DNA from: a bacterium
GTDB lineage: Bacteria > UBA9089 > UBA9088 > JAGUXG01
Length of the DNA: 10,635 nucleotides
Reading direction: 5' to 3'
NCBI GenBank assembly: GCA_020061965.1
Contig: JAGUXG010000204.1
Coordinates: forward strand, 1-10,635
Shown here: in pieces, positions 1 through 5,961 of the stretch
Layout of the letters: each line of letters opens with the position of its first letter
Position numbering within the stretch: the first letter of the stretch is position 1
Program-made: the position numbers and the translations under genes
Notes under the pieces: generated by a model
What the model saw: only the letters and a program-made list of their open reading frames with translations
Database searches by the model: none
Told to the model about the DNA's origin: nothing

Positions 1-512
1 AAATACCCATCTGAAAAAGATTCTGTCTGAATTGATTCTGGGTTTCCCAGAACCCTTGGAATAAGCCGAGCAATGACATCAATCACCAAAAGACAGGGAA
101 TATCTCCGCCACAAGCAACAAAATCACCGACTGACAGCTCAAGATCAACAAACCTCTCTATCACCCTCTCATCTATACCTTCGTAATGACCGCAGATAAA
201 GATTAAATGCTCCTTTTCTGCCAATCCTTTAGCCAACCCTTGTGTCAAAAGGCTTCCTTGTGGTGTAAGATAAATGATATAACCTGGCACAAGGCTTTTT
301 ATCGCATAATGCAGAGGCTCTGATCTTATCACCATTCCAGGGCCTCCTCCATATGGATAGTCATCTACCTTTTTATGCTTATTTTTCGTGAAGCCATAAA
401 GGCTATGAAGGCGTATCTCTAAAAGTCTCTCTTTTTGCGCCCTGGAGATTATGCCTGAGTCTAAAGGACTCTTAAACACCTCTGGAAATAGGGTTATTAC
501 ATCTATTTTCAC
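1..512 (-). CDS. trmD: tRNA (guanine-N1)-methyltransferase TrmD, 5' part
   Basis: TrmD methylates N1 of G37, next to the anticodon of certain tRNAs, using S-adenosylmethionine; this prevents +1 frameshifting. The visible 170 codons read KIDVITLFPEVF at the N-terminus, then YGGGPGMV, then FICGHYEGIDERV, then LSVGDFVACGGD and VIDVIARLIPRVLGN. These are the family's SPOUT-knot SAM-binding and catalytic landmarks in the right order. The protein normally has about 230-250 residues, so the C-terminal third lies beyond the left edge. The start is taken as GTG at 512-510, the first start codon before the conserved KIDV; the frame stays open upstream but offers no ATG. No good Shine-Dalgarno sequence is visible. 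The gene follows thiC by 61 bases on the same strand instead of sitting in the common rpsP-rimM-trmD-rplS cluster, as far as the window shows. Confidence 0.93.
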   Translation of the reverse strand, partial: MKIDVITLFPEVFKSPLDSGIISRAQKERLLEIRLHSLYGFTKNKHKKVDDYPYGGGPGMVIRSEPLHYAIKSLVPGYIIYLTPQGSLLTQGLAKGLAEKEHLIFICGHYEGIDERVIERFVDLELSVGDFVACGGDIPCLLVIDVIARLIPRVLGNPESIQTESFSDGY

Positions 513-526
513 ACCAATTTCTTTAT

Positions 527-555
527 AATATAAGGTTAAAACTGGGTTTTGTCTA
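527..555 (-). promoter_or_regulatory. Possible internal promoter for trmD
   Basis: In the thiC-trmD gap the minus strand carries TAGACA (555-550), a 17-base spacer and TATATT (532-527), 14 bases before the trmD GTG. The -35 is imperfect and trmD could equally be co-transcribed with thiC, so this is a weak call. It fits the close promoter-to-start spacing seen elsewhere in the window. Confidence 0.3.
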
Positions 556-573
556 TAACCATTTTTCGTATAG

Positions 574-1767
574 TTACGCTTTTTTGGGTGGGACGGTCTT
601 AAAGACACAGTAGTTTCCACACATACTGCAAGGCTCTTTTCCATCTGTACCCCAAAATTTTGTAGGGTCAATAGCGATGTCTCCTTGCTCTTTCCAATTA
701 AGATTTGCCCTTGCCTCTGCCATTTTGTCATCCTGTTGCCTTTCTCTTTGAATCCCTTTGGCAATGTCCCCTGCATGAGCAGCAATTTTGGCTGCGATTA
801 CACCGAGTTTCACATCGTCTTCTTTCGGAAGGCCAAGGTGCTCTGTTGGTGTCACATAACAGATAAAGTCTGCTCCAGCCCAAGAGGCTAAAGCCCCTCC
901 TATGGCTGAAGTTATATGGTCGTAGCCAGGGGCAATGTCTGTGACCAATGGTCCCAAAAGATAGAGTGGTGCATCGTGAGTGATCTTCTTTGCCATTTTC
1001 ACATTTGCCTCTATATGATGGAGTGGAAGATGGCCTGGTCCCTCTATCATCACAGAGACACCAGCCTCTCTGGCAATACTTGCCAAATCCCCTAAATTTA
1101 TAAGCTCACCTATCTGAGCCTCATCTGTAGCATCAGCCAGACATCCGGGTCGCAAGCTATCACCAAGACTCAAGCAGAGATCATACTTCTTAGCTATCTT
1201 TAAGACCTTATCAAAGTTTTCGTAGAGCGGATTCTCCTTCTTATTCTTTCTCATCCAGGCCCAGATGATAGAACCACCCCTGCTGACAACAGGCATCTTC
1301 CTCTTTTCTGCTATATCAAGAAGATTAGAGGTTATACCGGCATGAATGGTCATAAAGTTGACACCATCCTCTGCTTGCTCTTCTATGGTCTCAAGGATAG
1401 CAGACAGGGTTATCTTCTCTGGACGACCACAAGATTTTGCTGCTTGATAGATAGGCACGGTGCCAAAAGGAAGATTACAGTCATCCATCAACATTCTTCT
1501 AATCTTGGTGATATTCCCACCAACAGACAAGTCCATAATAGTATCAGCACCGGAAAATATAGCCTGACTTAATTTCTTAAGCTCTTCTTTGATTGAAATT
1601 CTTTGAGGAGAAGTGCCAATATTTGCATTTACCTTTGTCCGCAGCCCCTTTCCTACACCGCAAGGTCTTCCACCATTCAAGATGACAATCGTACCATTCT
1701 TTACGCCATTTATGATAAAGTCTGGGTCAACACCTTCATTTTCTGCAATAAACTCTATCTGCCTCAT
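574..1767 (-). CDS. thiC: Phosphomethylpyrimidine synthase ThiC
   Basis: ThiC is a radical-SAM-type enzyme that rearranges aminoimidazole ribotide (AIR) to HMP phosphate, the pyrimidine half of thiamine. The 397-residue protein shows the family blocks in order: GLRTKVNANIGTS (41-53), MDLSVGGN (78-85), GDSLRPG (202-208), IEGPGH (241-246), DIAPGYDHITSAIG (277-290), YVTPTEHLGLP (304-314) and a C-terminal Cys cluster at C380, C383 and C387. The cluster spacing is CX2CX3C, one residue shorter than the CX2CX4C of E. coli ThiC. The protein is of the short type, lacking the extra N-terminal domain of E. coli and plant ThiC, and slightly shorter than the roughly 430 residues usual for that type. The ATG at 1767 lies directly downstream of a strong promoter. 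The paralogues BzaA/BzaB/BzaF (5-hydroxybenzimidazole synthesis from AIR) are very similar; no cobamide genes are nearby, so ThiC is preferred. No TPP riboswitch is visible upstream. Confidence 0.94.
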   Translation of the reverse strand: MRQIEFIAENEGVDPDFIINGVKNGTIVILNGGRPCGVGKGLRTKVNANIGTSPQRISIKEELKKLSQAIFSGADTIMDLSVGGNITKIRRMLMDDCNLPFGTVPIYQAAKSCGRPEKITLSAILETIEEQAEDGVNFMTIHAGITSNLLDIAEKRKMPVVSRGGSIIWAWMRKNKKENPLYENFDKVLKIAKKYDLCLSLGDSLRPGCLADATDEAQIGELINLGDLASIAREAGVSVMIEGPGHLPLHHIEANVKMAKKITHDAPLYLLGPLVTDIAPGYDHITSAIGGALASWAGADFICYVTPTEHLGLPKEDDVKLGVIAAKIAAHAGDIAKGIQRERQQDDKMAEARANLNWKEQGDIAIDPTKFWGTDGKEPCSMCGNYCVFKTVPPKKA

Positions 1768-1774
1768 ATTTTTC

Positions 1775-1804
1775 AGTATAGCTCTTTGAGTATTTTAATG
1801 TCAA
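1775..1804 (-). promoter_or_regulatory. Sigma-70-like promoter of thiC, predicted leaderless
   Basis: On the minus strand TTGACA (1804-1799) is followed by an 18-base spacer and TATACT (1780-1775). Only 7 bases separate the -10 box from the thiC ATG (1767-1765), so initiation at the usual distance of about 7 bases would fall on or next to the A of the ATG. The transcript would have essentially no 5' leader. Confidence 0.75.
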
Positions 1805-1871
1805 TCATAGATAATACCAAAATGAAAATGTCCTGTTTCGTTTGGCTGTAACACCATTGTGACCATAATTT

Positions 1872-1900
1872 TTGACGAAAGCAAAGAGAAAGCTTATAAT
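1872..1900 (+). promoter_or_regulatory. Sigma-70-like promoter of the glycosyltransferase gene, predicted near-leaderless
   Basis: TTGACG (1872-1877), a 17-base spacer and a perfect TATAAT (1895-1900) lie on the plus strand. The -10 box ends 10 bases before the ATG at 1911, which predicts a leader of about 3-5 bases and no room for a Shine-Dalgarno sequence. It is divergent from the thiC promoter, with the two -35 boxes about 67 bases apart. Confidence 0.75.
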
Positions 1901-1910
1901 AATTGAATAA

Positions 1911-3062
1911 ATGAAGAAGGTTGTTCGTATAATTGCTCGTCTTAATGTGGGTGGTCCGGCTCTTCATGTCATCATTCTCTCAAGCGGCTTAAATAAAGAG
2001 AAGTTTAGCACAACCCTAATCTGTGGAGCAGAGGGAGAGAATGAAGGAAGTATGGCCCAGGAGGCAGAAAAAAGGGGGATAAACCTCATCTTCATCCCAG
2101 AGCTTGGCAGAGAGCTTCATCCGATAAGAGACATAATTACCCTCATCAAGCTCTTTCGGCAAATCCGCAGGATAAAGCCGGATATAGTTCATACCCATAC
2201 AGCTAAAGCAGGTGCTGTGGGTAGGTTGGCTGCCTGGTTTGCTGGTGTTCCTGTTATCATTCACACCTTCCATGGACATGTCCTTCACTCATATTTTAAC
2301 TTTGCAAAGACAAGGCTCTTTATATTGATAGAAAGATTACTTGCACGAATAACAGACAGAATAATTGTCCTGACTGAGAATCAAAGAAGAGAGATATTGG
2401 CTTTTGGCATAGGAGAAGAGAATAGGTTTTCCGTCATCCCTCTGGGTCTTGAGCTTGATAAGTTTTATAGCATAGAAGGGAAAAAGGGGATTTTGCGAAA
2501 GGAGCTTGGGCTTGATTCTGAAATACCTCTTATTGGGATTGTTGCTCGGCTTGTGCCAATAAAAGACCACAAGACATTCCTTCTTTCTGCCCAGCTTCTC
2601 CTGAAGAAGATTCCAGAGGCTAAATTCATTGTTGTTGGAGATGGGCAGGAAAGAGCAAATTTGGAGAGGCTCGCAGAAGAGCTAAAGATAAAGAATGTCA
2701 TCTTTTTCTCTGGGTTTAGAGAAGACCTTGATCTTATTTACGCTTCCCTATCTCTTTTTGTTCTTTCATCCTTGAATGAAGGGCTTCCTGTGGCAATCAT
2801 TGAGGCTCAGGCCTCAGGCACACCTGTTGTCTCAACCAATGTTGGTGGTGTCTCTGAACTCATAAAGGATGGCCAGACAGGCTATCTTGTTCCTTCAAAA
2901 AACCCTGAAATGTTAGCCGAGGCAATAGAAAAGGTTCTAAAAGACCAAAATTTGGCAAAGAGGATGGGAGAAGCAGGCAGGGAAAATTCAAAGAAATACA
3001 CAAGCAGAAGGCTGATAAAGGATATAGAAAATCTTTATGAGTCTCTTCTTGCTTCTATTTAG
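1911..3062 (+). CDS. GT4-family (group 1) glycosyltransferase
   Basis: This 383-residue GT-B-fold enzyme should transfer a sugar from a nucleotide-sugar donor with retention of configuration, probably to a lipid-linked or polysaccharide acceptor at the inner membrane face. The N-terminal acceptor half has the glycine loop LNVGGPALH (11-19) and the DIVHTHTAKAG stretch (91-101). The C-terminal donor half has VARLVPIKD (211-219), VVGDG (241-245) and the EX7E motif E290-GLPVAII-E298, followed by ASGTPVVSTNVGG (301-313). Length is normal for the family and no membrane segment is obvious. It stands alone behind its own promoter, divergent from thiC, so neighbours do not reveal the sugar or acceptor. 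The ATG at 1911 is set by the promoter immediately upstream and the typical start MKKVVRIIARLNVGG. Confidence 0.9.
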   Translation: MKKVVRIIARLNVGGPALHVIILSSGLNKEKFSTTLICGAEGENEGSMAQEAEKRGINLIFIPELGRELHPIRDIITLIKLFRQIRRIKPDIVHTHTAKAGAVGRLAAWFAGVPVIIHTFHGHVLHSYFNFAKTRLFILIERLLARITDRIIVLTENQRREILAFGIGEENRFSVIPLGLELDKFYSIEGKKGILRKELGLDSEIPLIGIVARLVPIKDHKTFLLSAQLLLKKIPEAKFIVVGDGQERANLERLAEELKIKNVIFFSGFREDLDLIYASLSLFVLSSLNEGLPVAIIEAQASGTPVVSTNVGGVSELIKDGQTGYLVPSKNPEMLAEAIEKVLKDQNLAKRMGEAGRENSKKYTSRRLIKDIENLYESLLASI

Positions 3063-3063
3063 C

Positions 3064-3210
3064 TTATCTCTGAATCACCATATTTCTTGCTTCCAAGGGC
3101 AGAAAAGGAACTCTTGCTGGCAGTCTGATGGAGGAAGTGAATTCATAGGCAGTTGGAATGCAAAGAGAAAATCTGCTAGAGAGATTGAAAGAAAGATGAG
3201 AAGATATTGA
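3064..3210 (+). pseudogene. Remnant of a DDE (rve/IS481-like) transposase
   Basis: Between the glycosyltransferase and tadA (3063-3387) there is no intact gene. One frame stays open for 48 codons and contains WQSDGGSEFIGSWNAKRK (codons at 3118-3171). This resembles the block around the second catalytic Asp of integrase-core transposases (consensus-like TDxGSEF), here D at 3127-3129. Neither the first Asp nor the downstream Glu region can be followed, and a TGA at 3208-3210 ends the frame. I could not find terminal inverted repeats. The match is from recall of the family, not from a search. After 3210 the sequence up to the tadA promoter shows nothing I can identify. Confidence 0.5.
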
Positions 3211-3336
3211 TGAAAAGGTATTAACATTGTCTGCACTGACCTTGATATGTTAGAAGACTTATTATTTGATTAGACAAAAGATCTCCTCAATGGGTCATGA
3301 TGTACTATGGATGTCCTACAAACAGAAAAATGATTC

Positions 3337-3366
3337 TGGACAAAAGGTCTCATTTTAGATTATACT
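3337..3366 (+). promoter_or_regulatory. Sigma-70-like promoter of the tadA-lolD gene run
   Basis: TGGACA (3337-3342), an 18-base spacer and TATACT (3361-3366). The -10 ends 9 bases before an ATG at 3376, which is not the tadA start but opens a three-codon mini-ORF. The tadA ATG follows at 3388. No other promoter of comparable quality is seen before the seven-gene run ends at 6599, apart from a weaker one before lgt. Confidence 0.6.
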
Positions 3367-3375
3367 ATTAAACTA

Positions 3376-3387
3376 ATGAAACTATGA
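3376..3387 (+). other. Leader mini-ORF (Met-Lys-Leu-stop) abutting tadA
   Basis: ATG AAA CTA TGA ends exactly one base before the tadA ATG at 3388, in the same frame. It lies at the position expected for the first ATG of a nearly leaderless mRNA from the 3337-3366 promoter. It may be chance, or a start-stop element that delivers ribosomes to tadA by reinitiation; there is no Shine-Dalgarno sequence before tadA. Confidence 0.3.
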
Positions 3388-3822
3388 ATGTCTGACGAAT
3401 ATTTTATTCAGGAAGCCTTAAAAGAGGCAGAGAAGGCAAGGGCTAAAGGTGAGGTTCCAATTGGAGCTGTTGCTGTCTTAAATGGCAAAATCATAGCGAG
3501 AAGGCACAATGAGGTAGAAGAAAGGCTTGATCCTACAGCACATGCAGAGGTTCTTGTTTTGAAGGATGCTTTTGAGCTTTCAAAGGATAAATGGCTATAT
3601 GGTCTTCATCTGTATGTGACTTTAGAGCCTTGCACGATGTGTTATGGAGCAATGTTTTTGTATAGAATTGAAAGACTCGTCTTTGGAGCACATTCTAATA
3701 CTTATTCAAGGAAAGGAGAAAAATTCCTTCAGGACTTAAATCATACGATTAAGATAGAGGAAGGTATCTTAAGTGATGAATGCAGTGAGATACTATCAGA
3801 ATTTTTTAAGACTGTAAGATGA
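3388..3822 (+). CDS. tadA: tRNA-specific adenosine deaminase TadA
   Basis: TadA deaminates the wobble adenosine (A34) of tRNA-Arg(ACG) to inosine in the cytoplasm. The 144-residue protein has the zinc deaminase core: N41, the TAHAE motif with zinc ligand H52 and proton shuttle E54, and LEPCTMCYGAM with zinc ligands C82 and C85, followed by RIERLVFGA. Upstream, GEVPIGAVAV (21-30) is typical of the family, as is the length. A free-base guanine or cytosine deaminase of the same fold is possible, but the DPTAHAE and EPCxMC context favours TadA. The start is forced by an in-frame TGA immediately upstream. The next gene overlaps its stop by 4 bases (ATGA), so the two are translationally coupled. 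Confidence 0.92.
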   Translation: MSDEYFIQEALKEAEKARAKGEVPIGAVAVLNGKIIARRHNEVEERLDPTAHAEVLVLKDAFELSKDKWLYGLHLYVTLEPCTMCYGAMFLYRIERLVFGAHSNTYSRKGEKFLQDLNHTIKIEEGILSDECSEILSEFFKTVR

Positions 3823-4319
3823 TTTGTAAAGTATCGCAAGAGGATATAGATCAAGTTGAGGGCATATTTGCTCAATATCCGAAGAGTTTTAATCCATTGG
3901 GGATAAAGAAGCTGAGAGAAGAGATAGAGGAGTATGTAGAAGAGTCTGTAAGTTTAGAAGTAAAAGGGTTCTTTGTTGAAAAGGAGGGTACTCAGGTAAT
4001 TGGCTTAATTGGATATGTGATGCGGCCAAGCAATGAATACGAAATAACCTGGTTAGCTGTTCGTCCTGACTGGCAGAGAAGGGGAATAGGAAAAAGACTT
4101 CTTGAGTATGTTGAGCATCAATTAAAAAATTTTCGGTCTGAATGGCTAATGTTAGAGGTGCCAAATGACCCAGCGACAATGAACTTTTATTCAGCAATGG
4201 GATTTTCAGAAGAACCCTCTGAGCTCTCAAGCAAGAATAAGGTCATTTATAAAAAGAAGCTGTTGGCTTTTAAGCCGACATTTAAGGCAGGAATAAGCGG
4301 AGATGGATTGTGGAGATAA
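3819..4319 (+). CDS. GNAT-family N-acetyltransferase
   Basis: This 166-residue protein should transfer an acetyl group from acetyl-CoA to an amine on a small molecule or protein. Residues 78-100 form motif A: WLAVRPDWQRRGIGKRLLEY, containing the QRRGIG pyrophosphate-binding loop (86-91). Motif B follows as LMLEVPNDPATMNFYSAMGF (110-129), where NFYSAMGF is the usual Tyr-containing end of the fold. The core is like RimI-type enzymes. The tail of about 17 residues after 149 (ending GLWR) is extra and has no counterpart I recognise. The gene overlaps tadA by 4 bases (ATGA). Substrate cannot be read from sequence; the neighbourhood of tRNA and phosphatase genes does not settle it. Confidence 0.85.
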   Translation: MICKVSQEDIDQVEGIFAQYPKSFNPLGIKKLREEIEEYVEESVSLEVKGFFVEKEGTQVIGLIGYVMRPSNEYEITWLAVRPDWQRRGIGKRLLEYVEHQLKNFRSEWLMLEVPNDPATMNFYSAMGFSEEPSELSSKNKVIYKKKLLAFKPTFKAGISGDGLWR

Positions 4320-4340
4320 ATTTTATGTAAGGTTAGTAAG

Positions 4341-4970
4341 ATGAGTGAGTGTATTTTAGTTAGACATGCCCAGACAGACTGGAATAAGAAGCAGATTTTC
4401 AGGGGAAGAGCAGAGGTTGAGCTGAATAGAACAGGGATTCGCCATGCAGAAAAGACCTCAACTCTCTTATCTGAAGTTAATACTGAGACTATCTATACAT
4501 CTCCTCTGAAACGCTCTTTGGTGACTGCTCAAATCTTGGGGAGACCACATAATTTGAAGCCAAAAGAAGTGAGTGGCTTGATTGATATTGATTATGGAGA
4601 TTGGCAAGGGCTCTTACAAGAGGATGTCCAAAGGGATTTTCCAGCTGTATATCAAAAGTGGAGAGAAGAGCCTGATAAGGTTAAGTTTCCAGGAGGAGAG
4701 TCTTTGAGGGATGTGAGGGATAGAGCAGTAAAGGTTTTTGAGGAAGCTCTCTTGAACTACAACTTTTTCATTTTAGTAAGCCATCGGGTAGTGATTAAGG
4801 TTATTCTTCTTCATGTCTTGGATCTGTCACTTTCTAGTTTCTGGAAGGTTCGACAAGACCCTTGTGCCATAAGTAGGGTTGAGCGGACACACTCTGGACT
4901 CTCTCTTATCTCTATGAATGAGGGCCACCATCTTTATAAGCCTTCAAAGGAAAGACGAGAAGATTTTTGA
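4341..4970 (+). CDS. Histidine phosphatase (phosphoglycerate-mutase-like) family protein
   Basis: This 209-residue enzyme of the RHG superfamily uses a phospho-histidine intermediate to hydrolyse, or possibly transfer, phosphate. R8-H9 in LVRHAQTDWN is the nucleophile motif, R58 in SPLKRS and H148 in LVSHRVVIK complete the phosphate pocket. The usual acidic proton donor (Glu in LxExDFGxWEG) aligns with D82 in LIDIDYGDWQG, so Asp replaces Glu. CobC-type alpha-ribazole phosphatase and GpmB-like broad phosphatase are both possible; no cobamide genes are near. The gene lies 21 bases after the acetyltransferase, with only a weak AAGG-type Shine-Dalgarno sequence. The stop is one base before the next ATG. 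Confidence 0.87.
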   Translation: MSECILVRHAQTDWNKKQIFRGRAEVELNRTGIRHAEKTSTLLSEVNTETIYTSPLKRSLVTAQILGRPHNLKPKEVSGLIDIDYGDWQGLLQEDVQRDFPAVYQKWREEPDKVKFPGGESLRDVRDRAVKVFEEALLNYNFFILVSHRVVIKVILLHVLDLSLSSFWKVRQDPCAISRVERTHSGLSLISMNEGHHLYKPSKERREDF

Positions 4971-4971
4971 T

Positions 4972-5205
4972 ATGGAAGGAGAGGCAGAAGATAGATCAAA
5001 ACAGTTTATTGAAGCTCTGAGCACCTTAAGGCACGATCTACTGAACGATTTTACGATAATAAGTGGCGGGCTTAGTGTCTATACTATGACCAAAAATGAG
5101 AAGCTATTAGAGAATGCAATAAAAGCGGTAGATAGGGCTATTGCAAGACTTAAGAAGACAAAAGATACAGAACTCTTCCTATCTTTGGGTGGAAAGATGT
5201 TATAA
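4972..5205 (+). CDS. Small DHp-like (histidine-kinase phospho-acceptor-like) protein
   Basis: This 77-residue protein has LRHDLLNDFTIISGGLSVY (19-37), which resembles the H-box helix of sensor kinases (HDLxN type, as in archaeal kinases and SpoOB/CitA-like proteins), with H21 as the candidate phospho-acceptor. A second amphipathic helix follows (roughly 43-68, NEKLLENAIKAVDRAIARL), giving a predicted helical hairpin. There is no HATPase_c domain, no sensor domain and no membrane segment, and only 39 bases separate it from lgt, so the catalytic domain has not merely been frameshifted away. An upstream in-frame ATG at 4918 would overlap the phosphatase by 53 bases; the ATG at 4972, one base after the phosphatase stop, is preferred. 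It could be a phosphotransfer protein, a kinase remnant or an unrelated helical hairpin. Function unknown. Confidence 0.6.
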   Translation: MEGEAEDRSKQFIEALSTLRHDLLNDFTIISGGLSVYTMTKNEKLLENAIKAVDRAIARLKKTKDTELFLSLGGKML

Positions 5206-5206
5206 T
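5198..5206 (+). promoter_or_regulatory. Possible extended -10 promoter for lgt-lolD
   Basis: TGTTATAAT (5198-5206) matches an extended -10 (TGnTATAAT) and overlaps the stop codon of the preceding small gene. No convincing -35 is seen. It would give lgt a leader of about 30 bases, unlike the other promoters in the window. Confidence 0.35.
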
Positions 5207-5244
5207 CAAATGGAGCATATTTTATTCATTTTTCATCTATTTTA

Positions 5245-5961
5245 ATGCACCCCATATTACTAAAGATTGGTCCTCTTACTCTTTATAGTTATGGATTATG
5301 CGTAGCTTTTGCTTTTTTCTGTGGGGTCTGGTTAGCAGAAAGAAGGGCATCTTCCGAGGGTATAAAAAAGAGCTTTATTGTTAATGTGGCTTTAGTTGCC
5401 TTTCTCTCTGGGCTTGTTGGTGCAAAACTCTTCTGTGTCTTCTTTGACCTGCCATACTATCTTTCTCATCCCCTTAATATTTTCTCCAGGGCGGGCTTTG
5501 TCTGGCAGGGTGCTCTTATTTTTGGAGTAGCTGGCGGCATTTTTTATGTAAAAAAAATAGGGTATCCAATTCTTCAGATTACAGATATTTTTTCTCCAGC
5601 TATTGCATTGGGTTACTCTATCGGAAGATGGGGTTGCTTCTTTAACGGCTGTTGCTATGGAAAGGAAACAAACTCTATCTTTGGAGTCTTGTTTCCTAAT
5701 CTTCCTTGCCCTGTTTATCCTACCCAAGTTTATGAATCTGCGGCAAGTCTCATCCTCCTTTTCTTCATAGCAAATATAAAGTCGACCTTTTCTGGAGCCA
5801 TCTTTTTTACCTATTTGATTGGCTACTCAAGCATAAGGTTCTTCATAGACTTTTTGAGAGGCGATTCTCCAGAAGTCTTGCTGGGACTCAAACTCACACA
5901 GCTTATCTCGTTAGCCACTATCATTATTGCCCTGTTTTTTGTAAAGAGATGTTACAAGTAG
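5245..5961 (+). CDS. lgt: Prolipoprotein diacylglyceryl transferase Lgt
   Basis: Lgt attaches diacylglycerol from phosphatidylglycerol to the lipobox cysteine of prolipoproteins in the inner membrane. The 238-residue protein is strongly hydrophobic, with about seven membrane segments. Landmarks are an N-terminal MHPILLKIGPLTLYSYGL, the SIGRWGCFFNGCCYG signature (125-139) with R128, PVYPTQVYE (156-164), and RFFIDFLRGD (198-207). In the loop that reads FHGGLIG in E. coli (essential H103) this protein has VWQGALIFG (86-94), so Gln replaces the His; Gram-positive enzymes have Tyr there, so the position is not invariant. PVHPTQ is likewise PVYPTQ. No Shine-Dalgarno sequence precedes the ATG. The last 13 bases overlap the next gene, coupling Lgt to the ABC ATPase. 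Confidence 0.93.
   Translation: MHPILLKIGPLTLYSYGLCVAFAFFCGVWLAERRASSEGIKKSFIVNVALVAFLSGLVGAKLFCVFFDLPYYLSHPLNIFSRAGFVWQGALIFGVAGGIFYVKKIGYPILQITDIFSPAIALGYSIGRWGCFFNGCCYGKETNSIFGVLFPNLPCPVYPTQVYESAASLILLFFIANIKSTFSGAIFFTYLIGYSSIRFFIDFLRGDSPEVLLGLKLTQLISLATIIIALFFVKRCYK

Noticed and set aside
1768..1797. N-terminal extension of ThiC upstream of the ATG (codons reading TQRAILKN)
   Set aside because: It superficially resembles the TQ...A start of other ThiC proteins, but has no ATG, GTG or TTG, is closed by a TAA at 1797-1795, and coincides with the -10/-35 promoter.
1768..1910. TPP riboswitch upstream of thiC
   Set aside because: The minus strand has no CUGAGA or other THI-element core, and the promoter lies right against the start codon, leaving no leader.
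3376..3390. UGA recoding, making tadA start at 3376
   Set aside because: Several genes here end in TGA at sensible positions (tadA, the histidine phosphatase, fic), so UGA reads as a stop.
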